Below the pieces are notes generated by a model. The model ran no database searches. It was given only the letters and a program-made list of their open reading frames with translations, and was not told the origin of the DNA. The translations under genes and the position numbers were made by a program. Of a stretch of DNA of 64,000 nt, positions 1 to 11,538 are shown piece after piece (position 1 is the stretch's first letter; every line of letters begins with the position of its first letter). The stretch covers positions 16,971,928-17,035,927 of the forward strand of contig OZ022513.1 of NCBI GenBank assembly GCA_963989385.1, in the 5' to 3' direction. The DNA comes from Ctena decussata (lineage: Eukaryota > Mollusca > Bivalvia > Lucinida > Lucinidae).

Positions 1-999
1 GATAAATGTAAATCCAAAAATGGGGCCTCGGTATCAGAAGTATTTGCTTTATTTAACTGCAATTCGACAGGATTAATTTGACTAACCATTCCTTCAAAAT
101 AAGGATTGTCAATATTTAAAGGTCGTCCAAGTACCTAGACGTTGAGTCGAATGCTTCAATTACATGAGCTTGAGTATTAACAGAAAGAGACATCATAAAG
201 TCGCTTTCATAGCAAAATAAAAAAAAAATCCGCTACAAGAGGAGCGCAGTTACATGTAGTACCCATCGGAATTTCTACAATTTGTCTGTGTAACTTAATA
301 CTAACTCTGATGAAATGTTATCTAGAAACTAAACTAAAGCATCTCAAACATTTTGGCAAGACCAAATTTTAACCATTGTTTGGTCATCGGAAGTAAAAAA
401 AAGCATATTTATCATTCTCTCTGAAAAGTAGTCTCAAGTCTCAATTAAATTTTAATTAGTTTCTTTTTTATTAAATTATCGGGCAAAGTTGTATAGAGTG
501 TAGAACAATCGTATGTAGACAAACTAGACGCGCGATATCCTCTAGACTTCAGTTTATCAAGAACCTCCGTAGAATTTTTAATTGACCAAAACAAATTTTT
601 GCCTGACCGTTCGTAAACTTTTTACAGTACCTAATAACATGTATTTTGATAGCGGTAAGGCCAGAAGTAAAGATTGGTGAGATTTGGTGAAAATCCATTG
701 GTAACAAGAAAATAGCCCTTATGGAGACTCCCACTTTAGTAAATTAAGTCTGAATTAATTATGTATCCTTGCTGAATTACTTGTCAGTGCACATTCCATA
801 CATATTAGTCAACAACAGAGAATTCTTCTATCTTCAAAGTTGATTTAACATATTTTATTTTCAAAAATGTACATTACAAAATACGAATGACATACGTACA
901 GAATGCAAAAGGATCAGACCGAAAACTATTAGCCTATAGACTCTTCTCTTCAACGTTAGGGTGTATAGCTGGATTTGTTTGGTTAATTGGTTGTTATGG
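1..999. other. no gene seen; probable intron of FReD gene A
   Basis: AT-rich sequence with stop codons in all frames beyond about 60 codons. No repeat family was recognised. By collinearity with gene B it should lie in the intron between exon 4 and the missing exon 5 of gene A. Confidence 0.5.
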
Positions 1000-1717
1000 G
1001 TTAAACGACTTTTTGAAAGAGTATTTCAGTCCATATAGAGTCGTCTGCCAATGAGAAGAAGAAAGAAAAGAGATATGATAGAGGAGAAAAAAATGTCCAC
1101 ACACAACCCCCATCCGCACCTACTGCAAGCACAGTAGGCCCTTGCACTACTATTATTCAAATTAAGGGCGCCCCGGCGCTGAAAGTTACCCAGCACCATT
1201 GAACGACCACGACCGCCCGCTGTATAGCTGGAAATGACATGTAAGGAAGAAACGCTGCCTATATGGCGTGAAGTATATATAAAGAAAAACATTGTTTGAT
1301 CTTTATTCCAAAAGCAATATATCTTGCTTTCAATCAGTGACATCGAAATGCTTTTTCTTGTTACAAGATGATAAATCCTAGGTCACCCGAGTATCAGATT
1401 GTGTGACCCTATATACTGAGGCTCATGTTAACAAAGATTCGGTAAAAAAAAGAATTGATCAAACGCATTCATTATGAGCAGGCGTACATTGTTGATATTT
1501 GCTGCATCTGTCATTTTTTTCAACACAGCTGTGTTATTCTAGAGGATATTGTGGTTGAGGAAATTGCAAAATAATTTTAAGAGGTATGGGGAAGATCAGG
1601 GAGCTTAGCGGATTTGGGAATAATTTCCAGGGAGAAAGAGGACACTGAATCCTCTCCCAACCGATGATTGGCATCATAGATAAGGAGCTCTTGTACGAAT
1701 GTGACAGAAGAAATCGT
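1000..1717. repeat. intron block duplicated in gene B (paralogue at 35.78-37.33 kb)
   Basis: Bases 1220-1360 (around GCTGGAAATGACATG and ATATGGCGTGAAGTAT) align with 35850-35970. Bases 1590-1700 (GGATTTGGGAATAATTTCC and ATGATTGGCATCA) align with 37230-37310. In gene B these lie inside the intron before the last exon, so this is conserved intron DNA of a tandem segmental duplication. Part of it (1085-1160, CACCTACTGCAAGCACAG) also resembles the dispersed element at 49.25 and 60.16 kb. Confidence 0.65.
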
Positions 1718-2074
1718 CAGCGATAAACCACAGGGTATAATCGATTCATCCAATTTTCTCTTCCTGCAGAGACTGTACGTCATATTTGGCTTCCGCCGAG
1801 ACTGTCCGCGAACTTTTGCTTCCTGCAGAGACTACTGTCGTCGAAAAATGGCTTCCTGCCGAGACTGTCCGCGTGACTCTGCTTCCTGCCCAGAGCCTCG
1901 GCAGGAAGCAAAATCACGCGGACAGTCTCTGCAGGAAGCCATTCATCTTGTACAGAAGTCTCGGCAGGAAGCAAGAAATTGCGGACAGTCTCGGTGGAAG
2001 CCAAATATGATGTACAGTCTCTGCAGGAAGCGAAAATTAGCGGAATCGATTATACCCTGTGTATACCAACGCTG
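1718..2074. repeat. 357 bp foldback (long inverted repeat) built of 30 bp units
   Basis: Two arms of about 165-175 nt are inverted copies around a centre near 1895. The ends are CAGCG...CAGGGTATAATCGATT on the left and its complement on the right. Each arm is itself a run of roughly 30-31 bp units of the form GCTTCCTGC(A/C)GAGACTGT, about five per arm. Both strands are open for 74-124 codons through it, a by-product of the 30 bp period. A transcript would fold into a very long hairpin. It may be a foldback-type element inside the gene A intron. Confidence 0.88.
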
Positions 2075-2539
2075 AAAAAGTTGTTGCTACGAGAATATGG
2101 CATACTAGGGTAACTACCAAGCCTGGGAGTTGGTGAGTACACATTGAAAATAACAGTGATTCACGAGTCAAAATTTCTAAAATCGAACAAAATGGTTAGT
2201 GAACTAACTGTTTATCGACCGCTTTATTTTATCATTACTGATCAGTTGACTGGTATAAGCAATTTCTGCCGTACGATCAGCCTGTTTTCAACCTATCTGC
2301 GCTAATTTTAAAGTTACCGGTATTGAACATATAAAAAACAATTTGCGATTGTATAGATTTCTTTGAGTCAGAATGCTAAACCAGTGAAAAAATTACACTT
2401 CACAAAGCTATAAATTTGAGGGTCAATAGTTTTAATCCAGGCTTGTAGTAGACAGGAAGAGGCCAGGCTTCAGATTGTTTTCATTTGAAGTAGGTAATCA
2501 TTTTCTTATTGCAGTCGCACAAAATTCAGGTTATTTTGA

Positions 2540-3578
2540 ATGTCAAAAGAGCTGCTTAATTTCTTAAACGAACACCAAGTAATCACTGCTCTTCAGTCTG
2601 GCTTTATTGCAGGAGATTCTACCGTAAATCAGTTAGTTGATATATATAACACCTTTTTTGCCGAGCCCTGGACGATGGTAAAAAAGTTCATGCGTTTTTG
2701 TTTTGTGATGTTAGCAAGGCCTTTGACAGGGTTTGGCACAAAGGTCTTCTTTTTAAGTTATATTCTGTTGGTATTACTGGGTCTCTTCTTCAGTAGTTTG
2801 CAGATTATTTATATAGCAGAGAGCAGAGAGTAGTTGTTCCTGGCGCGACTTCTAATTGGTCTTCCGTTGAAGCCGGAGTTCCAAAGGTTCTATCATAGGT
2901 CCTCTGTTACTTCTTCTATATACATATAAACGATATTGTTGAAAACATAAACTCTTCAATTCAACTCTTTGCTGATGATACTTCCCTACCCTACATGCAG
3001 CAAACCAGTTAAATTCTGATTTATCTAAAATACATCAATGGGCTACTAACTGGCTCGTCACATTCAATCCGTCAAAATCCGAATCTAACATTTCCAAGGA
3101 AACGTAACTAATCTTATCATCCTAATGTGGTAATGGACCAACAATCCTAATGTGGTAATGGAAGTAAATTCACATAAGTATTTAGGTATAGTTTTATCTA
3201 GTGATTGTACATAGCACGATCATTTGGAATATATTAAATCAAAGCACGGACCCGCATAAATGTCATGAGAAAATTAAAATTCAAACTCGATAGAAAATCT
3301 CTTCAAATAATATACATGTATTTCACTTTCATTCGTCCCGTTCTTGAGTATGCTGATGTTGTATTGAATAATTGTACCCAATATGAAGTAAACAAGCTCG
3401 AAAAAAAAAATTAAAAAGAAGCGGCCCGTATTAGTACTGGTGTCACTAAATTAGTTTCAATTAATCTCTCGCTCAGGATACTGGCTCGAAAACCCTCTTA
3501 ACTCGTAGGAAAAAACATAAACTTCAATGCAACATCACATGTCCCCTGATTATTTGTCTTCTTTAGTACCGCCAACTA
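2540..3578 (+). mobile_element. LINE reverse transcriptase, decayed 5' part
   Basis: The three frames together carry a recognisable non-LTR reverse transcriptase. It begins with SKELLNFLNEHQVITALQSG at 2540. The first catalytic block FCDVSKAFDRVWHKG is near 2698-2745, and FADD (the YxDD box) is at 2968-2979. Later blocks around 3170-3420 include an EYAD motif and a SPDYLSSLVPP-like stretch that breaks off at 3578. Several frameshifts and stops separate them, so it is non-functional. The style is jockey/CR1-like but the clade is not certain. The 5' end (endonuclease) is missing or unrecognisable before 2540. It is interrupted by the element at 3581-5107 and resumes at 5110. Confidence 0.85.
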
Positions 3579-3580
3579 TA

Positions 3581-5107
3581 GAGGATATTCTGAGTTACTA
3601 TTAATAGCACAGCTGAGTGTCATTAACAGAGCACATGGCTCGCTGGAGGTAATAAAATGTCAACACAGCTGATAAGCCTATAGAGTTTACATGGAACTCA
3701 ACACCCTCTTATTCATTATTGGCTTTTAATGAGACAATGAAAGCTTTTTAATAAGTATGATTGCAAAGCTGATAAAGGCTGAAGATGAAGTTAATATACA
3801 ATACATGGATCCTGTAATTATTAATAATGAGCTAGGATTTGCAGGGAAAAAAGTAAAATTTTCAGTGAACTAAATCAAGTATTTAAAGACAAAGGGGGTG
3901 TACAATCAACCTCATTATGATAACTATGCTTAAGAGTAACACTGATTTTGTCAAAACAAGAGAAATTGATGTGCCATATTTGCTTATGTTTTACAAAAAC
4001 ATCCGAAAACAAGTTTAATTACATATTTAAACTTTTTGAATAAAAAATTAATAATAGGAATATATTGTATTAGCTAACCATTCAAGGACCCTAAATTTCT
4101 TCACCAGGCAAGAATTAGAAGTCTTATACTAACAAATATATTACTACTGATAGATACCAGAGGAAGAAGTGTTAACCCATGTTGGACTGCTCCTTTCATG
4201 ATCTGCAACATTTGCCATACAGCCAACCTGGTTATACAACAACCCCTGATTTGAAAGATTATTTCATATTTGATGGTACAGATCATGACATAAATTGGGG
4301 AGTTTAAATCGCCTTATTCTACCAGCATGCAATATTTTATCGGGAGGCATCGCTGCACGCGCCTCATTGTATATGACTGATCAGCCACCTTTAAACGAAT
4401 AAAACAAAACAGAAAACAAAATGTTCGAAAAATGATTCCACACAGGAATGCCTGACTATTTATTTATTTATTCTGTTTTCCTTTCTTTTTTATTTTATTA
4501 TTGATTTCTTTCATTTGCAAAAGAAATAAACTGTGCAAAAAGTTTTAGATTTTTTTTTCTTTTCATTATAGTTAAGGCGATAATAAATGATAAGAAAGTC
4601 ATGTACACTGGTTAGGCTAAATGTTATGGGTTCAGTCTTACCTTCATTACAGAATTGTGTTAGTCTTTGAATTTCAAGTACCCAATTTTTATCAGTTTTT
4701 GATGAAAGCTGATATGAAATATCAGACAGAGAACTGACAGTTTAACTGATGACACATTTTATATTTGAGGTGCAATGAACAATTTTATGAGCAACAACCA
4801 ATAAGAATTAAAAACAATGCGAAGCACCCTAAAAAATCTAGAACTTCATCCTGAGGAGCATTAAGTATAATGCTATTTCCTTTATAAATCTCCATGTGTT
4901 ATATGAGTTGCGTCATTGCATCATAAATAATCATTCTTGTTAAAGATAAATTATTAACTTCCAAGCATTCGACATTTACTACTATTGCAAAAATAAAGCA
5001 TTAACATATCAGTTTTACTGTGTGTACCAGGGGAGGCTTGCAGCATTTTACCTCCACTTAATTATTCATGAGGAACAGCTGTGTGTAATCTCTAGCATAA
5101 TATCCTC
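3581..5107. mobile_element. 1.5 kb TA-flanked TIR element inserted in a LINE
   Basis: The element starts GAGGATATT and ends AATATCCTC, an exact inverted pair, with TA on each side (3579-3580 and 5108-5109). Weaker inverted similarity continues inward (GCACAGCTG against ACACAGCTG). It separates the two halves of one LINE open frame: ...LVPP before it and GSTTDYQIR... after it. The interior has no open frame of note, so it is a non-autonomous element. A TA target duplication is known for Tc1/mariner elements; the family here is inference. Confidence 0.75.
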
Positions 5108-5109
5108 TA

Positions 5110-5760
5110 TTGGAAGTACTACTGATTATCAGATAAGGAACTCCTCGGATTTACTTACTGTTCATGCAAGTTCTGAGTTGTATTTTGATTATTTTCTTCC
5201 GTCTTTGACAAGGGAATGGAATGCACTCTCTGAAGTTACACGTGAATTACCAAGCATATGTACTTTTAAGCATGAGTTAAATTCAGGTATCATGGAAATA
5301 CCTTCATGTTTTTTTCATGGAAAGAGAGTTAGGCAGATTTATTATGTTCGACTAAGAACAAATTGTAGCTCCCTTAATCAGCATCTTTTTTCGAAAAATA
5401 TAAAAGACAGCCCGTTATGTGTCTGTCGAGCAGTCGAGGATATCAATCATTTTCTATTGGATTGTCATCGCTTTGATATTCTAAGACAGGACCTTTTGGA
5501 CAAAATTACTGCTATCTGCAAGCTTACTTCCAACATACATGTACTTCTATACGGTAGTAAACACTTGACTCATATTGAAAAAAAAGCAAATATTCTTAGC
5601 TGTACAAGAGTTGTTGGTTCAATCTAAACGATTTAAAATAACATGAGGTTTAAATTATGATTGTATAAATAAATGAAACATAAAAAGAGAAGCCAAATTT
5701 AGGCCTAATAATAATTTCAAAAATAATAATAATGATGATAAATTTTAATATTGTATCAAA
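5110..5760 (+). mobile_element. LINE ORF2 C-terminal part and 3' tail
   Basis: An open frame to 5627 encodes the C-terminal domain of the same LINE. It has YQIRNSSDLLTVHASSELYF, a REWNALSEV stretch, SLNQHLFSKNIKDSPLCVC, and a Cys/His motif CxC...H...C (CVCRAVEDINHFLLDC), common at the end of metazoan LINE ORF2. The frame physically opens at 5022, but about its first 30 codons are from the inserted TIR element, so the apparent start is not a gene start. The sequence after the stop ends in AAT/GAT-rich simple repeats (5705-5745), as LINE tails often do. Confidence 0.82.
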
Positions 5761-7646
5761 ACATTTTTTCTGGCGACTAAGCCGTGATATTATTCAGTGG
5801 TTCATTTATCTTTAATGATGATGTAGAATGTTTGATTGAAACTCATAGTCAATTCCCCGTGGTGATTTGGGAGACCAGTCATTAAACCTAGCAATCTTGT
5901 TGAGTGTATTCTTAAAATTATAAAATGACTGGTATGAAGAGTCTTCTGTTCGAAAATATTGATATGCAATTCCCTGAAGATTCTCCGATTTTAATACTAA
6001 TATCTATTAAACCAGTTTCAAATTTAATAACGGAAATAATGTATTTGAAATTACCTTTTATATAGAACTTTATATACAGTAACAATGGGATACAGATTAT
6101 ACAAGTCGCAAGACTTTCTTCCGAATACCTTTTAAGCTACTGTATAATAGGTTATCTTATTGTGAATTTGAATTGTTTTGTATATGTACAGTAATTTGAA
6201 TAAAATATTGTTTGCACTAAAAGAGCTGTTTGTGTTTTCTATCCACAGTACCAAACAGATACCGGAATCAAGTAAGTTAAAATCTGCTTAAATGGTATAA
6301 CGTCTGTTGGCAGTGCCTTGGCAGTTTCAATTTTAATCTGCATGAACACATTAGCTAAATTTATGCCAAAGCACGGTCTACAAGGAAGCCGTTAGGACAA
6401 GTTCAGATTGAAAACCTCAGTTATTGACACTTTGAAGTCACAGATAGAGTTTTAATGGAGTATTTATGGCTTTAAAACTAAATAAAATACTGACGCCATT
6501 AAGTACTCAAGACAAGCATTTCGAAGACAAGATGAAAAAAGACTAACAGGTTTAGAAACTGTGGTATCTCAAACAATTCTATATGTTGTTTTCAAAGGGA
6601 GATAAGTTGAAAATTCAAAATGTTTTAATTTTATTTAAAGAATGTGAATACGATTAACATAGGTGTTTAGAGTGTTTTCTGTGTACTGGAACTAGTGTTT
6701 GTTGTATACAAGAAGTCTTTCTTCTGCGCATGCGCAAATGATTTATTGAGAAAAACAACGTCGGGCAGGGCAGACATGAACTAACAATTATCCATGATCG
6801 AAGTAATCAGATATCTGTCCATCCCGAATTACAATAAGTCTTTTTCTAGTTTAGTCGGAATTATGGAGAAGAAGAAGAAGAAGAAAAAAAAACACAAGTA
6901 TTTTTTTCTTGTTCAATATAGGTTCAAAATTTGGAACAACCTATGTATTAACTTTGGAATAGTTTGATTACGTAATTTTTCAATTTTCCTGCTTAATTTG
7001 AGCCAGAAATGTTGAAACAGTGGAAACAACATATGTTGGAAATTGGTCACAACCTCTCTGTTAATCGTCAGCATGCTAAACCAAATTAAAATCGTGCTCC
7101 TTTGAGGGGCTACCCTTACCTAAGAAGCTATAAATTATTTATTATTCAACCGATTTCGCTCATATTTTTACACATTGTAGGCAAAACACATGCCACTTTT
7201 TTATTGGGAGCGATATGGGTAACGTAACTTCCAAATAGAGCGGTCATATGACTTGACCGAGAACCGTTTTACATACTCATTAAAAAAATAAAGAACTGTA
7301 AGAGATTAGCGCTCAGTTGTTCTCTGCAGGAACAAGGTGATTGCCTTCCTGCTTACTTCAGTCTGTTATATGTGCATATTTCTCACTAGAAATGATTTAC
7401 ATGGATCGATTTCAGTTTCAAAAAGCATTATGATAAACCAGGTTAGGGTTTCCGACTCACTCACTCACTCAGTCATACAGAGCACACGATAAGGTGGGAT
7501 TTAACGATAATTCTGAGATAACATTTTTATTTCTCAAAGAAAACACTGCGATGCTGTTCTAATGAGGGTCAAAACATATACTTTTATTTACGAATATTAA
7601 ACGTATTCCCTTCTTATCTGAAGCACCTCTCGCCCAGCTAATATAC
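5761..7646. other. no gene seen; gene A intron
   Basis: AT-rich non-coding sequence following exon 4 on the minus strand. Points noted are an AAG-rich run (6864-6890) and one NRF-1-type palindrome TGCGCATGCGCA (6725-6736). No open frame over 60 codons and no recognised repeat family were seen. Confidence 0.5.
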
Positions 7647-7811
7647 CTGCATCACCAGAGAAAATAGAAGCTGTGAGTCTATATTTTTCGTGTGTGTTCC
7701 CAATATCAAAATTTCTGTATGTCCCAAATCTCTTCTCACCGTCCCAGTCTTGAAGGTCAATGCGCAGTTCATAGCTCCCTTGAGAAAGGATTTTCCTTAG
7801 TGGAACAAGGC
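7647..7811 (-). CDS. FReD gene A, exon 4
   Basis: A 165 nt exon, phase 1 at both ends, with acceptor GCATCAG and donor GCAG|GTATAT. It encodes GLVPLRKILSQGSYELRIDL, QDWDGEKRFGTYRNFDIG and NTHEKYRLTASIFSGDAG. It corresponds to gene B exon 4, and the open frame is intact. The expected last exon (calcium loop, GAWW, C-terminus) was not found between here and base 1 on either strand. Because the conserved intron block at 1.0-1.8 kb pairs with 35.8-37.3 kb of gene B, that exon should lie roughly 1 kb left of the window, so truncation need not be assumed. Confidence 0.93.
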
Positions 7812-8009
7812 CTGATGCGAAAATGAAACGAATGACATAACTTTATCGAGATGAATATATGGATAAGAATAAACTTTTAAATAGAAATCGATTCTTCTGC
7901 TAACATATACTGAGAGACAAAAGAAAATATACACTTTATGAATACATATATTTTACTCGCGGTGCTTAGGTCTGAAAGTTTGCATGAGTTATTTGTACTT
8001 AAGGTAAAT

Positions 8010-8530
8010 TTATGTAAAGAAACAACTGAACTCTGCACTAAAAGCATTGTCGCCAAGTAAATGAAACGCATACTAATTTGCTTAAAACAACAATGTAAAT
8101 TTTAAGTACAAATTAACAGCAAACACTTATTTTCCACTTTGGCTGCACGTAGAAAACGTGCAAAACCGGCATGTATGTTCATTGCTTCTAGTCAAGCGTT
8201 TCAATAAGAAATTTAATTACTTTATATTCATTTAAGTAGACAGAGACCGAAAGAAAGTATACACTTAATCGCCAATCAGTCGTGAATCTAATGTATTATA
8301 TCAAGCCAGTCTCGAACCGCTTTGAGCTGTCAGCCAGAAACAACTGAACTCAGCACTAAAAACATTGTTGTCAAGTAAATGAAACGCATACATTACGTTT
8401 TGTTCAGAAAAACACCTAAATATTCAAATACTTAATATGCAGCAAATTCGCATTGTGTTATTGATGCACGTGCAAAAAGAGCAAAACCAACATGCACGTA
8501 TAGTGTCGCTAGTCTAGCAAGGCAATCGGT
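8010..8530. repeat. diverged direct repeat, about 310 bp apart
   Basis: The block at 8020-8215 (AACAACTGAACTCTGCACTA, AAGTAAATGAAACGCATAC, TGCACGT...GCAAAACC) recurs at 8338-8520 with substitutions and small gaps. A third, weaker partial copy is at 9350-9450 (GCTGCACGTTCAAAATC). All lie in the gene A intron between exons 3 and 4. Confidence 0.75.
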
Positions 8531-8699
8531 AATTTTATGTTGGTTTGAAACAGTCAAAATATGAGAGACATTGGTTGAAAATCTAAGAATGACATTGAGC
8601 TGTACTGCTAAAAATCCGTTTCTTGACTGTGTTTTACCTTTTGCGCCATGATTTTTTACAAGTTACATGAATTCTTACAGTTAAGCATTTTCCCATATA

Positions 8700-9290
8700 A
8701 AATTTGGTTACAGTTGGCTCAGTGGCTTTCAAGGAAATGTTTGAAATTGTCAAAATATGAGTCCAAAGTCAAATAATGACCTTGACCTTTTGTACTCACA
8801 AATCCTCGTGTACTCATTAAGAAGACTGTATATACCAATTTTAAGGTCAAAATCCTCAAAACGTTCAATATTCTCTTATCTTCTAGCTTTTTTCCACATT
8901 TTACCTTTCCGTAGAAATGGTCAAGGCTAACCCAAGATCATCAATAGAACAATCCTTGTATTGCTCGAGAACTCAATACAACATACCAAGCTTTAAGGCC
9001 ATCGGTCAATTAGCTATAGAAAAGAAGACTTTTGAAGGTTTTTACCGTATATGGTCGTGAAGGCCATGTTGGACATGTGACATGGACTGTTTGTATATTT
9101 TTTTATTCTGTCAGCCCCATGGTGGCTTTGTTTGAAATCTGGATACAATTGGCCCAGTGGCTTTCGAGGAAATGTTTGAAATTGTCCAAATATAATAGAC
9201 CAGGGTAAAAGGTCAAAGAATGACATTGACCTCTTGTACTCTCGAATCGGCCTGTACTTATCAAGTTGACTATGTTTACCAATTTCTAGT
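8700..9290. repeat. direct repeat pair about 420 bp apart (dispersed element)
   Basis: The stretch at 8705-8860 (GTGGCTTTCAAGGAAATGTT, TGACCTTGACCTTTTGTACT) recurs at 9128-9290 with substitutions, and part also at 8545-8605. The sequence is thick with TGACCTTGACC-type motifs, typical of diverged mollusc interspersed repeats. No coding potential was seen. Confidence 0.65.
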
Positions 9291-10332
9291 CAAATTTTAT
9301 CGTGCAAATAAAAGGCAAACGTGGTTTATTAAGAACACCAACCGAACGTTCAAACACAAATTAACAGTCGTATAGTATTGTCCATTTTGCTGCACGTTCA
9401 AAATCTGCATATACATAAAGTGCCGCTTGTTAAGCCTTTCAATCAGTAATTGAACTACACCACATTTCATTGAAGTAAAGTAAATCATGCAGAATTACAA
9501 ACCAGAGCAGTGAAAAACAAATAAAAAGTATAAACTTTCTTTTATTACCTCTTTACTTGCCTGTAGGTTGTTTCGCAGGTTGTGTGTATATGCTTGGTAT
9601 TCATAAGTTAACAAAGAAAGAAAAAATAAACTGAGTTCTGTTTGTGTGATATAGTGTAAAAGGCAATGATGAGGAACTAAAATAATCTTCTAAATCCCGC
9701 CAACGCCAACAAACAGGGACAACAAATTTTAAGTAAGACAAAACGAGAGGATTGCAAAATGAGCAGCATTTCCCCGGGTACAAACCAAGCCTTAATTTGG
9801 AATAAGCCAAAAAAAAAACAAAAAAAAAAAAAACAGTTTTCGTGTAAAAAGAACAATAATCAAGAAGTTCAGCATTTTCTAAATTATGAAATGATTTTCT
9901 TTAAGTGTCCAACGATAGGGCACAGTGGAAGAAAAGTCAATCCTATAGGGCACAGTGGAAGGAAAACATTAAGAAGGCCGAAGAAAACAAAAGGAATACA
10001 ATATGAAAAGAAGCAGAGGTGGACTATGTAAGCTCAACAAGGGAAGTTGACAAGATGGTGAGGTTGAAGGAGACGGTTAATTCATCCGTGGTGCCCGAAC
10101 GATCTAGCAAGATATAAGATATCCTAAGCTAGACTAGACTGAAGTATATATTTATGTAAACCTACCCTCTCAATAAGAGTCAAGTCTTTAAGGCAGAATT
10201 TTCTTAAAGGCAGTATTTATAATTGTCTCCTTTATGAGTGAACGCCTTTTCGGAAGTCAGTCAATCACAAATATGCTCGTTACATAAAGCATTTCATTTC
10301 CACTCAAATCTTCTTTAATCAAAAGTATTTAC

Positions 10333-10429
10333 CGAGCCAAAATTCTTTTGCAGAATCTCCAAACCCAGCTTCATACTCAGCCCAACCTCTGTAAAAGTCT
10401 ACGGAACCGTCGTGGCGTCGTTGGAATAC
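10333..10429 (-). CDS. FReD gene A, exon 3
   Basis: A 97 nt exon with acceptor AAACAG, phase 0 in and phase 1 out at CTCG|GTAAAT. It encodes [20 protein letters not shown] and [12 protein letters not shown], the central FReD motif block. Size and phases are identical to gene B exon 3, with six substitutions (including His/Leu, Val/Glu and Asp/Thr close together around DGS). It joins in frame to exon 2 before it and exon 4 after it. The intron to exon 4 is 2.5 kb and contains direct-repeat blocks at 8.0-9.5 kb. Confidence 0.94.
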
Positions 10430-10841
10430 CTGTTTAGTGTGATATTTAAAGTATACATGAGAATCTCATAGAAAAACCTAATAGTTATTTACTAAATAAA
10501 ATGTCAAATCATTTCTGTGAAGATTACGCAGCGACGATTATAGTTTTGGTGTTTCCTGATAGAAATTTTGTGACAGACTTTTTGCACAAAAGGTGAATCT
10601 TTGCAGTTCCATCAAAATTTCATTAGATCAAGAAGATGTGTACTGGAAAATGAGGCATAAATCAATAATATTCAAAGAGAAATAATAAGGTACTATTTAC
10701 CTTGACGATACGGTCAAAATTCTCCATACAGCCCATTGCAAAGCTAATAATAAATAAAACAGATTGATCCCCCTTGCACGAAATTTCATAGCCTTCAGCC
10801 ATTCTTATTTATAATTACAGCCTCTGTTTAATCTTTAGACG

Positions 10842-10869
10842 AAAAAAAAAAAAAAAAAAAAAAAAAAAA
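10842..10869 (+). repeat. poly(A) run, 28 bp
   Basis: An uninterrupted A tract in the intron between gene A exons 2 and 3 (poly-T on the gene strand). It could be the remnant tail of a retroposed element, but no body was recognised next to it. Confidence 0.9.
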
Positions 10870-10974
10870 CACCATAGCTCTCTCAGTCACATATACACCA
10901 CTAGAAACGTGCTCAGACTAATTACTAATTTCAGTTTTATCTCCCTTTACCGAATCCTTCGGCTTCATCCACCC

Positions 10975-11340
10975 CGTGTTTTCAAATTCTCTCATGATTC
11001 TGGCGAACGTTAATGCATAAAAAACGTGTTTGATCGCTTTTATTGCATGAATCAATGAAATGGTCGTTACAATCTGTGAAAAAACATGCTACCATATTTT
11101 GACACCGTTTTACAGTCAACGCGTGAGTGCACCTTTTTAGTAATACCCGCCTTCCAGGGAAAAGCAATATGTAAGCGATTAGCGCATCAGCTCTGCCTCG
11201 AGGAATAGTTGTGAGGGTCCGGTACGAATATGTTGAAAGTGGTTGAAGACGGTTTTTAACAGTTCGTGAATTGCCTTGTTAATACACTCTTAATAGTTTT
11301 GTGTCTGTTAATGGATTCCTGTTAATAGAGTGTCAGATGG
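10975..11340. repeat. dispersed repeat, copy also at 36.08-36.83 kb
   Basis: The segments AACGTTAATGCATAAAAAAC, TTTATTGCATGAATCAA and CCGTTTTACAGTCAACGC match 36145-36310. The later part with CTTGTTAATACACTCTTAAT and CCTGTTAATAGAGT matches 36715-36815. The two sites are not at equivalent intron positions of genes A and B, which fits a mobile repeat. Confidence 0.65.
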
Positions 11341-11380
11341 ATATTTATGCAATTATACATATATAAAAGTAATAACATAC

Positions 11381-11538
11381 CAACCAACCACCGCCATCTG
11401 TATCCATATCACAGTACACTTCAAACCCAAAGCGTGTGCCTTTTGGACTCACAGTATACACCCCTGAAGTAGTGTGCCCAATATCTAATAGGAACTGGCA
11501 ATCTGATACACTGCTTGGACAGCCACATGTACAAAAGC
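11381..11538 (-). CDS. FReD gene A, exon 2 (start of fibrinogen domain)
   Basis: A 158 nt exon, phase 1 in and phase 0 out, with acceptor TGAAAG and donor TTG|GTATGT. It encodes a Cys-rich lead (FCTCGCPSSVSDC) then QFLLDIGHTTSGVYTVSPKG, TRFGFEVYCDM and DTDGGGWL, the N-terminal FReD subdomain. Length, phases and sequence match gene B exon 2. The lead differs (CTC in place of STN), so gene A has an extra pair of Cys just before the domain, which could mediate oligomer disulphides as in other FReD lectins. That role is inference. The exon is 952 bp upstream of exon 3. Confidence 0.94.

Noticed and set aside
1701..2075. 124-codon and 74-codon frames with repeated LPAET / CRDCPR-like peptides
   Set aside because: They follow from the 30 bp period of the foldback, appear on both strands, and have no flanking gene structure.
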